Translations under genes and position numbers: made by a program
Shown here: positions 30,736-41,829 of the stretch, piece after piece
How the letters are laid out: every line of letters starts with the position of its first letter
Position numbering within the stretch: the first letter of the stretch is position 1
NCBI GenBank assembly: GCA_037127255.1
Contig: JBANSL010000001.1
Coordinates: 40,043,001-40,107,000 of the forward strand
Direction of reading: 5' to 3'
DNA length: 64,000 nt
Source: Persicaria tinctoria
Taxonomy: Eukaryota > Streptophyta > Magnoliopsida > Caryophyllales > Polygonaceae
Notes under the pieces: model-generated
Databases searched by the model: none
Seen by the model: the letters and a program-made list of their open reading frames with translations, nothing else
What the model was told of the DNA's origin: nothing

Positions 30736-30936
30736 ATGGAAAGAAATCAGAGAGAGCAGATCGGAGAACTCATTCTCAACAGCCTCAACTACGCATTGCG
30801 CAAGGAGAAGGGTGCCGCCCAATCTCGTCGATGGCTAGGTCAGTATCCGCCTTCTCTAAATCATTCTTGCCTCGTTGATATGGAAAACCTCGCCGACCGG
30901 AGAACTCGTAGCTCTGCTTCTAATTGGCTCTTATAG
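30736..30936 (+). other. short exon-like ORF near the MULE left end, not recognised
   Basis: 66 codons starting MERNQREQIGELILNSLNYA, in a locally GC-richer stretch that continues to about 31060. No family recognised. It could be the remains of an accessory MULE ORF or a captured host exon. Confidence 0.35.
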
Positions 30937-31733
30937 GCTCGGCGATGGAAATTGCTCCCTCTCCGACCTTCGCTTGTCGTTTGCCTCCCTGCAAAGATAG
31001 AGAGCCAAAATTACGGTGGTGAACTAGGCAACTCCGCTAAAAGATCCCTCTATCAGGTTTGTGAACCCTAATTTGTCAATCCCTAAATCCTAAATTCTGT
31101 TTTCACCCCTAATTTATCCAATCATTATGAGGGGTATATTTCATTATTAACCCTAATTTGATTTGTGCAAGTTGGTTGGTTTGATTGCACTTGGTTTTGC
31201 TGCCTTGTTGATTGAACTCATTAAAATTTTGATATTTTGGAGCTATTCTTTTACACGGGAAGATGCAATAATATATGAATGTTGGGTTGAGAGGCTTTCC
31301 TGTAGCCTTGTTGCAGATGTGTTCTATGCCCATGTCTTAAAAATTCACATTGATTGATGGTATGCCAATGGCCTCAGTTAGTGCAAGAGCAAGTATGCCC
31401 CTGCTACTCAATTCCCAATGGCTAATTTGGTCGTTTGGATTGGTTGTTATATATCTCCATACTTGTGTTTATTATTTACAATATTTGAGCTCCACTTGTT
31501 GACATTGGTCTATCTAGATGATATGTAATGTAATTTTGAAGAGTTGTTCCTAGAAATGAACAAAATTATGCCTCGTTTATGAACAATCATGTTCGAGATG
31601 AGGTTGATATGTTGACATTGGTCTGTCTGGATGAGATTATTTTACTGGGGACATGGGTAAGCATTTGGGCACTTCCTTGGCTGATTGTGTATAAGAACAG
31701 TTAATCTATTACGATTTGTGAGGTAATTTTGTA

Positions 31734-31801
31734 GCCTATTAGCTCAAACGGTAGAGCTATGTGTTTTTACACATCGGTGTGGGTTCGAATCCCACATAGG
31801 C
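31734..31801 (+). tRNA. degenerate tRNA-Lys(UUU)-like sequence
   Basis: Acceptor arms GCCTAT/ATAGGC, D-arm AGCTC-AAACGGTA-GAGCT, a T-rich anticodon region compatible with UUU, and a T-arm GTGGG-TTCGAAT-CCCAC. At 68 nt it is shorter than a normal plant tRNA-Lys, and the anticodon loop is one base short when the stem ATGTG/CACAT is used. More likely a tRNA pseudogene or SINE head inside the MULE than a working gene. Confidence 0.4.
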
Positions 31802-32086
31802 TTCAAAAACTTGTAATTGGCATGGGAACATAATAGAAGAATCAATAGGCGAATGAGTTCATAAAGAACAACAGTAGAGTCAATAAGAACAGAAACTTGC
31901 TTAACTCTATTAGTAATGAGCTAAATTGTAAGACTAAGTTTTGGTTACTGGTTTTGATGAACTATTTGCTTTCCAAGTTTCCTGTTTGATTTTGCTTATT
32001 CAAATAAGTATCAGCATCTAAGGAGTTGTGATGTAGGATGCCATTTACCAATACCACATTGAAGTCAGGAATTTGAATGCAATTAT

Positions 32087-32275
<189 letters not shown>

Positions 32276-32580
32276 GATCCTCCAAAAATTCAGCAAAAAT
32301 TCAACATTTTGCTAATTGACAGCAAAAAATTCAACATTTTGCTAAACACACAGTTAAATCAAGTAATTAAAAATCTACTTCTAAATTCTAATGCATCAAC
32401 AATAAAAAATATGGAGTACAGAAGCTCCAAAAAAAGGATGTCATTACAATCTAACAAAGACAATGTCAAAACAGAAAAGGATGTCATTAAAATCTAACAA
32501 ATACATTGTCAAAAAAGAAAATTCCATGACAGACAATTTCATGACAGCATACTACGCCACTAGCACAATGTTGTTAGAAC

Positions 32581-32585
32581 CCATG
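32581..32585. repeat. target-site duplication ccatg, left copy
   Basis: ccatg here and at 38798-38802, directly outside the LTRs. Confidence 0.93.
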
Positions 32586-33811
32586 TGATAGGGTTTATTT
32601 TAGTCATGTTTTTATTATAGATTTGCATATTAATTTAGAGCATATTTACATATTTTATAGTTTAATTTGTATTATTTGAGTTTCGGAGTCTACACTAGTG
32701 TTTTTATATATTTCAGGTATTTTCGGACTGGATCGTATGAATTTGGAGGTTGAGATACAATTCATGAGGATTATTTTGCAAATTAGAAGGATGAGCTGAT
32801 TGGAAGCTAAAGTTACTTGTGCAATGCAATTTGAGTTCGGACGGTGCAAGGCAGGAGGAGCCACACGGCTTGCAAATGCTCCATAGTTACTTTTCATTGT
32901 TTCGTTAGATTAGATAGAAATATTAGATATATTAATATAATATAGATAGATTAGATTATTAGATTTGGTTATATATATACACACTCATACCGTATGAAAG
33001 GAGGGAGGCCGAACGTGAACATAGTGAGACCGGCCGACTGGGTTTTATTCCTCTTTAACCCTAATTATGTTTTGTCTTATTTTTATGGAGATCTAAACTC
33101 TCCCGTTCTGTCTACAATTTGAAGCTTTGTTGGATTGAGTTGTGAGTTTCTTAATCTTGTTCCTTATTTCTTATATTGAATGTTTCGACTTCTTTGTGCT
33201 TGAATGATTGATTGTTTTATTTTATCTTGTCTGATCAACTTGGTAGAATCAATTCAATTGCTAGGGTTTTGTAGATTACTGATTGTGAACCTTAACCCAA
33301 GTGGCAAACTTATCCCTTTAGGGCTGATTGAACTAATTGGATGGGTAGGAAGTTGGATGTTGATTTAAATCCTTCTTTAGGGACTGCAAATACCTTGGTT
33401 AATCTCTGGTCTTAAAGCTATCAATTGGATTAAATCCTTCTTTAGGGACTGTTCGATTGATAAGGGTTTCTAGGACTGATTGGACTAGTAACTATATTAG
33501 GTCGGGACAAGGGCATTCATAGGAAGACTAAAAGGACAAGAGGAAGTTACAATATCAATTCAACCAAATAAAGTGGATAGTTGTAGGTGGAACGATCTTC
33601 TCTAATTTGTTTTGCATTATTTGTTTTTATTTTATTTTGTTTGCTTTTCAATCTCAATCAACCAAAACCCCCCCTTCTACTAATTGGTAAATACACATTG
33701 CTGAGAAATACTTGATTCTCTGTGGGATCAACCTCTTACTTGCTTGCTATACTAGTTTGTAGGTTTGAGTTTTATTTTGATACGGTTTATGCGACTAAAA
33801 ACCGCTCATCA
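32586..33811 (+). repeat. 5' LTR (1,226 bp)
   Basis: Starts TGATAGGGTTT and ends CGCTCATCA. It shares the block GAGTCTACACTAGT followed by T-rich sequence and TTTTCGGAC with the solo LTR at 7483-9389. The likely TATA box is at 32970-32979. Confidence 0.95.
32970..32979 (+). promoter_or_regulatory. LTR TATA box
   Basis: TATATATATA in GGTTATATATATACACACTC, the only good TATA in this LTR. The same in the 3' LTR at 37956-37965. Confidence 0.5.
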
Positions 33812-33814
33812 AAT

Positions 33815-33832
33815 TGGCGCCGTTGCCGGGGA
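33815..33832 (+). other. primer-binding site
   Basis: TGGCGCCGTTGCCGGGGA three bases after the 5' LTR. Confidence 0.9.
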
Positions 33833-33941
33833 ATCAAAGTTTATTTCTTTGTTTTGTGTGTTTGCCGATTATTGTATATAACTTAACTTTGTTGTGAACC
33901 TATCTTACGGTTCACGACACCCTTACTACTAACATCTTAAG

Positions 33942-34829
33942 ATGAGATTAATGCAGTATCAAGGCGAAAATTTTCACCATTATTTCACAAGAGTGAATAA
34001 TTTATTGGATGCCCGTTATGCAAGGGGTTACAAAGATAGTTTGCAAGATATGGTTGTTTGTGTACTTGAGGGCATGACTCCTGAGACCAAAGAACTTGCC
34101 GAGTCTATGAGTAACGGAGGCTTGGCAAGTTTCGACTTTTCAGAGATGTGGGATTTTTTCTGCTACATGGGTCACCAGGTGGAACAGGAAGAAGCTTTCA
34201 CACGTCAGGTTATGTTGGAGCAGGTGCTTAAAAGGATGGAGCGAATTGAGGAACAATTGAACCAACTTAATCAACCGGTGAGTGAGTTGGTAGTAGAGCA
34301 ATGCTTTATTCCTCAAGTTGATGAAAGTCAAGACACACACAATGATGGTTTGATCAATGAGAGCCCGATGCTCCCTTACATGGAGTCTCATGAGTGCACG
34401 CATGAGGATCTGTGTGTTTTGGCTCCTATTTCATCCGAAGAAATCATTTCTGACTTGCCTATCAAGGAACCATGTACCAAGCCGATTGTTGTGGCTCCCG
34501 AGCAAGGTATTGATATTTCGTACTCTTTTGTGGATTTTGGTGAATATGCAGACCCTTGGGAACATTACTTTGAGAAGCCACCAGCGGAACTGTGTTGGTG
34601 GTATTACATACCCTCTGCAAGGAGTCATGCTCGCATATTTGATAAGTTGAAACGGTTTTTATCTATAATATTATTTAGTTTCGATTTATCATTATATTAT
34701 ATATGCTTAATTGATATGTGTGCACAAGAGTTTGACAAATTGCTGATGGCGTTAACAATGTCTAATCTTAGGTTGGAAAGAAACCCAAGGTATGTTTTTT
34801 TTTCCTATTCGTTTTATTTTATGTTATGA
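33942..34829 (+). CDS. truncated gag-like protein of the non-autonomous element (295 aa)
   Basis: The frame is intact from Met to stop. Residues 1-85 (QGENFHHYFTRVNNLLDARY, then SFDFSEMWDFFCYMGHQ) fit the C-terminal half of an Athila-type gag, so the N-terminal half is missing. Residues about 95-115 (VLKRMERIEEQLNQLNQP) look like a coiled coil. An acidic region follows, then WEHYFEKPPAELCWWYYIPS and ARIFDKLKRFL, then a hydrophobic C-terminal stretch (about 245-265 and the last 15 residues) that may read into non-coding sequence. No zinc knuckle or protease. It lies 110 bp after the PBS, as expected for gag. Function is unknown; it may help packaging. Confidence 0.65.
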   Translation: MRLMQYQGENFHHYFTRVNNLLDARYARGYKDSLQDMVVCVLEGMTPETKELAESMSNGGLASFDFSEMWDFFCYMGHQVEQEEAFTRQVMLEQVLKRMERIEEQLNQLNQPVSELVVEQCFIPQVDESQDTHNDGLINESPMLPYMESHECTHEDLCVLAPISSEEIISDLPIKEPCTKPIVVAPEQGIDISYSFVDFGEYADPWEHYFEKPPAELCWWYYIPSARSHARIFDKLKRFLSIILFSFDLSLYYICLIDMCAQEFDKLLMALTMSNLRLERNPRYVFFSYSFYFML

Positions 34830-34869
34830 TTAATTTTTATATTTCTTTATTTATTTTCTTCTTTAAAAA

Positions 34870-35352
34870 AAAAAAAAAACCCTCCTCCCGTAGTCCCATG
34901 ACCCCGTCTCCCTCTTCCTTCCCTGCTCAGCGCCGCCCCTCTTTCGCCCTCTACCCCTCCGCCGGTCCTCTTTCCCCTCTCCTTCCCTACTGTCACCGGC
35001 CGCGTGCAATCGATCTTTACCTCTACCGGCAGCCACCACTGCAAATCCTTCCGGCGGACCTCCTGCCGACCACCGCTCCCTCTCGGATCTGCTAGTCCTC
35101 CTGACCGCATCGTCCTCCTCCTAGCGCACCGCTGGGCCACCATAACCCTCTTGAGCGCCACCCTCCGTCACCGCCTCTCCTCCTCTCTCAGCCCCTGTTC
35201 TCTCTCCGAGACCTGCTTCCCCACGCCGCGGGATCCCTATCCGACCACCCGTCGCGCTCCTACTCGTGTCCCTCTCCCAAGCCGGCAGCTTCCACCGCCA
35301 TTCTCCATCACCAATTCGTCATTGCTGATGGTGCTCCGTATCGGCAGGTAAG
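34870..35352 (+). other. GC-rich exon-like cargo inside the non-autonomous element
   Basis: Follows a run of A (34867-34879). It is C/T-rich and GC-rich, unlike the rest of the element, with an open frame of about 115 codons (Ser/Pro/Arg-rich) ending close to a consensus donor, CGGCAG-GTAAGG (about 35345). It looks like the 5' UTR and first exon of a host gene taken up by the element. Protein not recognised. Confidence 0.5.
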
Positions 35353-36204
35353 GTGAGGTATATTTGAACGGGATTGGCTCGGATTTGATTGAGTATGATA
35401 TGACCTGATTGCTTATTAGTTGAATTTATGGGCAAGATTGGGCAAGTACGACTACATTGATCAATTTTCACATTGAGATCCTGTGCCTTGATTTTACTTT
35501 GCTAAATTTTGATGTACGGAATGATTTGTGGTTTTTGTTGGAATTTGAAGGGAAATTATTTTCATGAGGTGTTATGACCATGTGCTGAATTTTGTAGAGT
35601 CGATGAAGCTCCTGCACTCCCTATAGCTAATTGATTTCTTCTTGCTAAAATTGAAATTAGCTGAGTATTTTGCATTAGTCTCTAGTGCTATTGTTATCAA
35701 GACAAGCCTAACTTTGAGGTGGTGCCTATTCTAGCTATGTTGCTCCCTGAAATCACTTGAATTTCATATTTTTAAATTGACATAAGTGATTGAGCATGAC
35801 TTGTAGGGGCTGATTTTTTTTTTATTTGGATGGTTTTTGTTGTTCTTCATTCTTGGATGATATAGTTTTCTTGGACGTTGGAATGTGTCAGGTTGTGGTG
35901 TGTTTTCTTCGTCTTTTGTTTTGGCCAGGACAAATTGCAAAGGAGACTACCTATATTTTTTTTTCGACTCCAAGACGTTTCACAATATCCGTTGCATCCA
36001 AGTTGTTGCTGAAAGCTTCTGCTCAAACACCCCAGTCCTATACCTTTGAGAGGTTGCTGAATTTCTTGGTCCGTTCAGAGGCTACACTACACCACCAACT
36101 CCGGATTTGAACTGAAAGCTTGTTTCGAATGCCTGATTACTTTGTGAGTTTCCTCTACCTTTCTTTCATTCTTTTTCTTTACTTTGAGGACAAAGTAAGA
36201 TTTT
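35353..36204 (+). other. intron-like and 3' internal sequence, no gene recognised
   Basis: AT-rich and intron-like after the donor at 35345, with a possible acceptor TTTTGGCCAG near 35929 and an open stretch to 36110. Its end (CTTTGAGGACAAAGTAAG) belongs to the retrotransposon 3' region. Confidence 0.35.
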
Positions 36205-36220
36205 AAGCATGGGGTGGGGA
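36205..36220 (+). other. internal polypurine-tract-like motif
   Basis: AAGCATGGGGTGGGGA, preceded by TTTGAGGACAAAG, 1.35 kb before the true PPT. Confidence 0.7.
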
Positions 36221-37556
36221 ATTCATGTGTAGCTCCGTCTTTATATATATGTTAGTTTTTTGTTTTTTGTTTTTTTTTTTTCAATTTTTGTTATGCATTT
36301 CATTGCATTTAGGTGTTATTAACGATACCCATCTTGGTTTAGTTTGTCCTCCAATTCATTTTTATGATCTTAATTGTATAAATCCCATGAATTGATTGAA
36401 TTGCTTGAAAATGATTTTTGGAGCATGATTTGAGAATATAATTGAGCAAGTATGGTTCATAGTTAAGGTTTAATTGAAATCTAGCAAAAATATTACCCTT
36501 GTGAGTTTGTTTTGACCTTATAGGGACTATTCATAATTATTTCCCTTTTGTTTTTATTGTGTGATTATACTCTCCATATGCTTCTTATTTCACTACCGTA
36601 TTGCACATATTTGTTGCTTGTGAATTTCAAATGAGTGAGGCATGTTTTCTTTAGCCATATTACACCCTATCTACCTTACATATTATCCTTTGCTTGACGC
36701 CCATCTGAGCCGTAAAGCCTATTTCTTTTTGATAGCTCCACAAAAATATATCATAGTCAATGATTAGCCTGACCCTATTAGGGAATTAGGAGGAAAATTG
36801 GTGAAAAATCTTTATGTTCGAGTTGCTTTGAGTAAAGATGATGTATGGTTGTGCATTGTGAGAGGTATAGCCAAAATAAGGTAATCCTTCTTGCATAATA
36901 GAGATGACTTATTACTAGGGGCCTAATGAGGATAAAATTCACTTAGGAGTAAAAGTCTAGTAAGCTTGGACCTAGGGAGGATAAAATTCACCTAGGGGCA
37001 AAAGTAAGTATAAAAGAAAAGAAACGAAGTCATCATAATGAAAAAAAAAATGCATGAGTTGTATGGCTATTGAAATCGAAGAGTTTATTGTTATTTAATG
37101 GAGTCTGTGTTATTGGAATGGTTTGCGAAGTATGGAAGTTTTGGTGTTTTTTCCGGTTGGTTGTTGTTCCTTTTTCCCGGATTTTTAGCACCACAAGCCT
37201 AAATATTTCCCATGCCTTATGTTCATACCAAAGCCCCGTTACAACCTTATAAAAGTCCTCATGATGTTGTTTGCAAGTGATGACACTCACGGTGTATAAA
37301 ACATTTTGGATTGAGTTGGGAGTTGTACTTTAAAGCTTAAACACATGAGAGCTTGAGTGAAACACATTATCCCGGTGAGGTTGGATTAAATTTGTCTTTA
37401 CTATTGGATCACTCATATACTTGCTAGGATGTTTGTTCTCTTATTCATGGCTCCTACTACATGATGTTGCTTTTCAAAATTATAGCATGAAAATCTTATT
37501 TGTGGGATGATCAATTCTATATTTGTTTTTCATTGCTTGGGGGCAAGCAAAAGTCT
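36221..37556 (+). other. conserved non-coding interval between two polypurine tracts
   Basis: No ORF. Blocks shared with the interval 14655-16214 (reverse strand) of the TR-GAG element: around 36475-36530 (TTGAAATCTAGCAAAAAT, then ACCTTATAGGGA) and around 36764-36790 (AGCCTGACCC, then GGGAATTA). Also contains an internal near-repeat, GGATAAAATTCAC (36929, 36980). Confidence 0.65.
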
Positions 37557-37571
37557 AAGCATGGGGTAGTT
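37557..37571 (+). other. polypurine tract at the 3' LTR
   Basis: AAGCATGGGGTAGTT directly before the LTR start TGATAGG, after GCTTGGGGGCAAGCAA. Confidence 0.85.
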
Positions 37572-38797
37572 TGATAGGGTTTATTTTAGTCATGTTTTTA
37601 TTATAGATTTGCATATTAATTTAGAGCATATTTACATATTTTATAGTTTAATTTGTATTATTTGAGTTTCGGAGTCTACACTAGTGTTTTTATATATTTC
37701 AGGTATTTTCGGACTGGATCGTATGAATTTGGAGGTTGAGATACAATTCATGAGGATTATTTTGCAAATTAGAAGGATGAGCTGATTGGAAGCTAAAGTT
37801 ACTTGTGCAATGCAATTTGAGTTCGGACGGTGCCAGGCAGGAGGAGCCACACGGCTTGCAAATGCTCCATAGTTACTTTCCATTGTTTCGTTAGATTAGA
37901 TAGAAATATTAGATATATTAATATAATATAGATAGATTAGATTATTAGGTTTGGTTATATATATACACACTCATACCGTATGAAAGGAGGGAGGCCGAAC
38001 GTGAACATAGTGAGACCGGCCGACTGGGTTTTATTCCTCTTTAACCCTAATTATGTTTTGTCTTATTTTTATGGAGATCTAAACTCTCCCGTTCTGTCTA
38101 CAATTTGAAGCTTTGTTGGATTGAGTTGTGAGTTTCTTAATCTTGTTCCTTATTTCTTATATTGAATGTTTCGACTTCTTTGTGCTTGAATGATTGATTG
38201 TTTTATTTTATCTTGTCTGATCAACTTGGTAGAATCAATTCAATTGCTAGGGTTTTGTAGATTACTGATTGTGAACCTTAACCCAAGTGGCAAACTTATC
38301 CCTTTAAGGCTGATTGAACTAATTGGATGGGTAGGAAGTTGGATGTGTTGTTAAATCCTTCTTTAGGGACTGCAAATACCTTGGTTAATCTCTGGTCTTA
38401 AAGCTATCAATTGAATTAAATCCTTCTTTAGGGACTGTTCGATTGATAAGGGTTTCTAGGACTGATTGGACTAGTAACTATATTAGGTCGGGACAAGGGC
38501 ATTCATAGGAAGACTAAAAGGACAAGAGGAAGTTACAATATCAATTCAACCAAATAAAGTGGATAGTTGTAGGTGGAACGATCTTCTCTAATTTGTTTTG
38601 CATTATTTGTTTTTATTTTATTTTGTTTTCTTTTCAATCTCAATCAACCAAAACCCCCCCTTCTACTAATTGGTAAATACACATTGCTGAGAAATACTTG
38701 ATTCTCTGTGGGATCAACCTCTTACTTGCTTGCTATACTAGTTTGTAGGTTTGAGTTTTATTTTGATACGGTTTATGTGACTAAAAACCGCTCATCA
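37572..38797 (+). repeat. 3' LTR (1,226 bp)
   Basis: Same length as 32586-33811. Single-base differences seen at positions corresponding to GCAAGG/GCCAGG, TTTTCA/TTTCCA, TTAGAT/TTAGGT, TTAGGG/TTAAGG and a few others, plus one four-base cluster. Confidence 0.95.
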
Positions 38798-38802
38798 CCA
38801 TG

Positions 38803-39280
38803 CTGTTTTGCTGAACCATAGGTTTCATTTGATGATCTTCGTCCCATAATCATCAATCATAGACCTACATTAATGTATTATAAGTTATAACTCAAACTCA
38901 ACTAGTTTATAAGCAAAAGTTAAAAACCAAAATAGGATACATATTATACATACCAAGGCTAATATTTGATACATTATTTAAAAAAACATGATAAGTATGT
39001 TGAGTAGATTCCCTGTTCATATCCTGTATTAGACAATTCTTGTTAGAAACTTCATAGACATTTTTTGAATAAACATATAAGTGTAAAAAAAAACTGAAAT
39101 CACACCTGATTTGAAAGACATGTATCCTCTAATGAATTAAAAGAGAGCATCACTTCAGGACCTTCAGTAATTGGCCCCTAAACAAAACCACAAAATCTGT
39201 TATGACAAAAGGGAAAACTAAAAAAAGGCATCATTTCACTGCATTGTTTGATCCAAATAAATAAAACCATAAGTTCTTGT
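38803..39280. other. MULE internal sequence, non-coding
   Basis: AT-rich sequence between the nested LTR element and the transposase stop. Probably the transposase 3' UTR. Nothing else seen. Confidence 0.5.
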
Positions 39281-41467
39281 TTATATATAGCATACCTCTA
39301 ATGGTTGATTTCTTTTGTTTCCCTGATCTTGTTTCTTCTTCTTTCTTTGTTTGCTCACAATAGATTGATCTTCAATATCATGAACTTGTAGGTTCTTTCT
39401 CTTCCTCATGTGTAGTTTGTCAGTCCAAGATTTTAATCTTCGCCCTCCTTTCCGTCCTTCTTTTTTCTTTAAACCAACATTGCGAGGAATTACTGCAGCA
39501 TCTTGCTGAACACTTTCATTAAGATCAGGAACTAATGGAGCAGTTCCATGCCCTTCATCTTGCATGCTTGACAACATCTTATCAACCTCAGCAATCAAAG
39601 TATTCAATTTGATGTCTAAGAACACTGAGGAATCTTCAAAATTAGCAGCTCGAGAAGCTAAACTCACAAATTTCCGACATAGAGCTCTATATCTCCGTGT
39701 TGCACTCAGTTGTGGATCCTCAAGAATGATTCTCCCACTGATATCTCTCACTATATCACTTCGTGCCTCATTAGTCCATCGCTTTAAGATGTATTTCTCA
39801 GGTATTAATTTAATGTTCATCGTATCAAGGACTTTTAAAGCATGAGCACGTAATATTCCCATTCTCTCAAACATTTTGCATTCACAAGAAACTGTTTGAG
39901 TCAAAGGATCACCCGAAACTGTATATTGCATATCAGCAGAGTTATCATCATCAATATTAGAAATTGCAATGACATACTTGTTACTTGGTTGGCCTTCAAC
40001 TGGTGGCTTGATGTATGCAGCAGTAGACTAGTCATACTCTTCTTGAAAAGCTTCAAAAATCTTAGGAGTGTACAATTGGCCTGCTTGCTTGAGTAAGGGC
40101 GTCCTCCGCATTTTCATTCTAGGCAATTTTTCTCGAGAAGCAAATTCAGAATTTATCTCATTTTGTCGTTTCAGCCTAAGAACACGCTCAAAGTGCTTGA
40201 AGAATCTCAATATATCCATTTTGCAATTTAGATAACCTTTCAAATCTCGGTTGAAACTTTCACTTAATTGTGTGCTTCGCATACCCAAAGAATGTACATC
40301 TTGCATGTAACATTCTGCCCACTTTTTCTTCAAGGCATAAATACTTTCCAACCATGCAACTTTTTTCACTTTTCCACGCAAAGCATTGAAAGCTTCTTCA
40401 AATCTACCAACTTCCTTAAAATCATACATACATGCCTTGAAATCTTGAAGAACATTTGACCCATCATGAATCAAGTGCTTCAATGCATTTTCCATTATAT
40501 GCCATGCGCATAATCCATGTGAAGTATTTGACATAACTTCACTTATAGCCTTTCCCATAGCAATGTCTTGATCGGTGAAAATGGTCTTCGGTTGCTTATT
40601 GTCATGTGTTGCCAGAAATGTCTCAAATAACCATCTAAAAGATTCCATGGTTTCATCATACAAAAGTGCAGCTCCAAAAACAACAACTTTTCTGAAATGA
40701 TTAAAACCAACAAAGACACCAAGAGGTCTATGTTCCTTGTTTGTACCGAATGTAGTATCAAAGGCAACCACATCTCCAAACGAAGCATAATCTATAAGCA
40801 TCTTTGCATCAGCCCAGAATATATTAGTTATTTGCTCTTCATTATCCAACTGAATTGAGTATTGAAATGAAGGATTCTCCACTGTTTGGATATGAAAATA
40901 CCTCAACAAACTACCAGCCTCCCCATACATTAGATTTCGTTGTCGCTTTCTCTGCAGATAATTTCTGTGATCTTGATGGGTGTAGCCTAAATTAGTTGAT
41001 CCTCCAACATGTGCACCTATAAATTCGTGAGCTGCTCTGGGATTGATACCAAAGTCATCTGCAAGATCCATTTGAACTGCCTCTGCTTCAGATATGCTTC
41101 TTCGTGACCTCAACATGTGACTAGTCTCTGGCAAATGAAGGAGGTGATTGTGCTCGGATACAAAATCATGTACTTTATATTTCTTCGTTTCCTTGATCAG
41201 TGAAAAACCAATCCGTACTTTGCAGCCAGTTCTAGTTTCAGCTCGATCCCTTTTACCCAAGTTATCTCCCTTGCCAATTGCACGATGACCCTCTTTAGCA
41301 CATACAAATCTTCTCGAAGTCACCTCTCCACTCTTATTCTTATTCTCATAATGTCTGCGGACATTAAATCCCATCTTTCCTCCATATTCTTTCCAGAATT
41401 TCCATACATCCTCTACAGAATCAAACACCATGCCTATTTTGGGGATCGACTCGACCGAAGTCTCCAT
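39281..41467 (-). pseudogene. FAR1-family MULE transposase with one amber codon
   Basis: Catalyses cut-and-paste movement of the MULE. The minus-strand frame runs from Met at 41467 to the stop at 39281 and is broken only by TAG at 40028-40030; the 32 codons after it and the downstream Met at 39931 are in the same phase, for about 728 codons in all, typical for FAR1/FHY3 relatives. Domains: N-terminal FAR1 zinc-binding region (residues about 30-115: FVCAKEGH, TGCKVRIGF, HDFVSEHNH); MULE transposase core (about 210-330: VVAFDTTFGTNKEHRPLGVF with the first Asp, IFTDQDIAM with the second, GLCAWHIMENA); C-terminal SWIM finger (about 545-570: CECKMFERMGIL-RAHALKVL), where one Cys of the usual CxC-CxH set appears replaced by Arg; a basic Lys/Arg-rich tail. 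Confidence 0.9.
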
Positions 41468-41829
41468 GTCTATTTTGATAGACGAGAGAACTTTTGTGCA
41501 TTGAATTGATAGATTTAGAATGAATCAACCTGCAAATACCAGAAAGTGGTGCAAAATTAATATTTCGAATTTGATACAAGTGGAAGAATGAAGTGATAGA
41601 AGGATGAAACTATAGTAAAAGAGGAGATGAATTTCACCATTACTGAAGATGCGATGAAGCTGGCGGGAAGAAGGAAAACCTGAAGGATAGATGATCAACG
41701 TATCAAGGAAATATTGGCGTATCAAACAGTTAATTTCCCTGATTTTTTCCATGATTTTTTTCTTTTTTAATTACCTCTAATTATCCTAATATATTAATTA
41801 CCTCTATGGAAACAGGACCCAGCAAGTTC

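Larger units (their letters stand above)
32586..38797 (+). mobile_element. complete young non-autonomous Athila-like LTR element (6,212 bp)
   Basis: Two LTRs of 1,226 bp each (32586-33811 and 37572-38797) with TSD ccatg. PBS and PPT are in place. By eye the LTRs differ at about a dozen positions, four of them clustered, i.e. about 99% identical, so this is the youngest datable insertion in the window. The internal part has a truncated gag-like ORF, GC-rich cargo and a non-coding 3' interval; there is no protease, RT or integrase. It interrupts the MULE. Confidence 0.95.
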
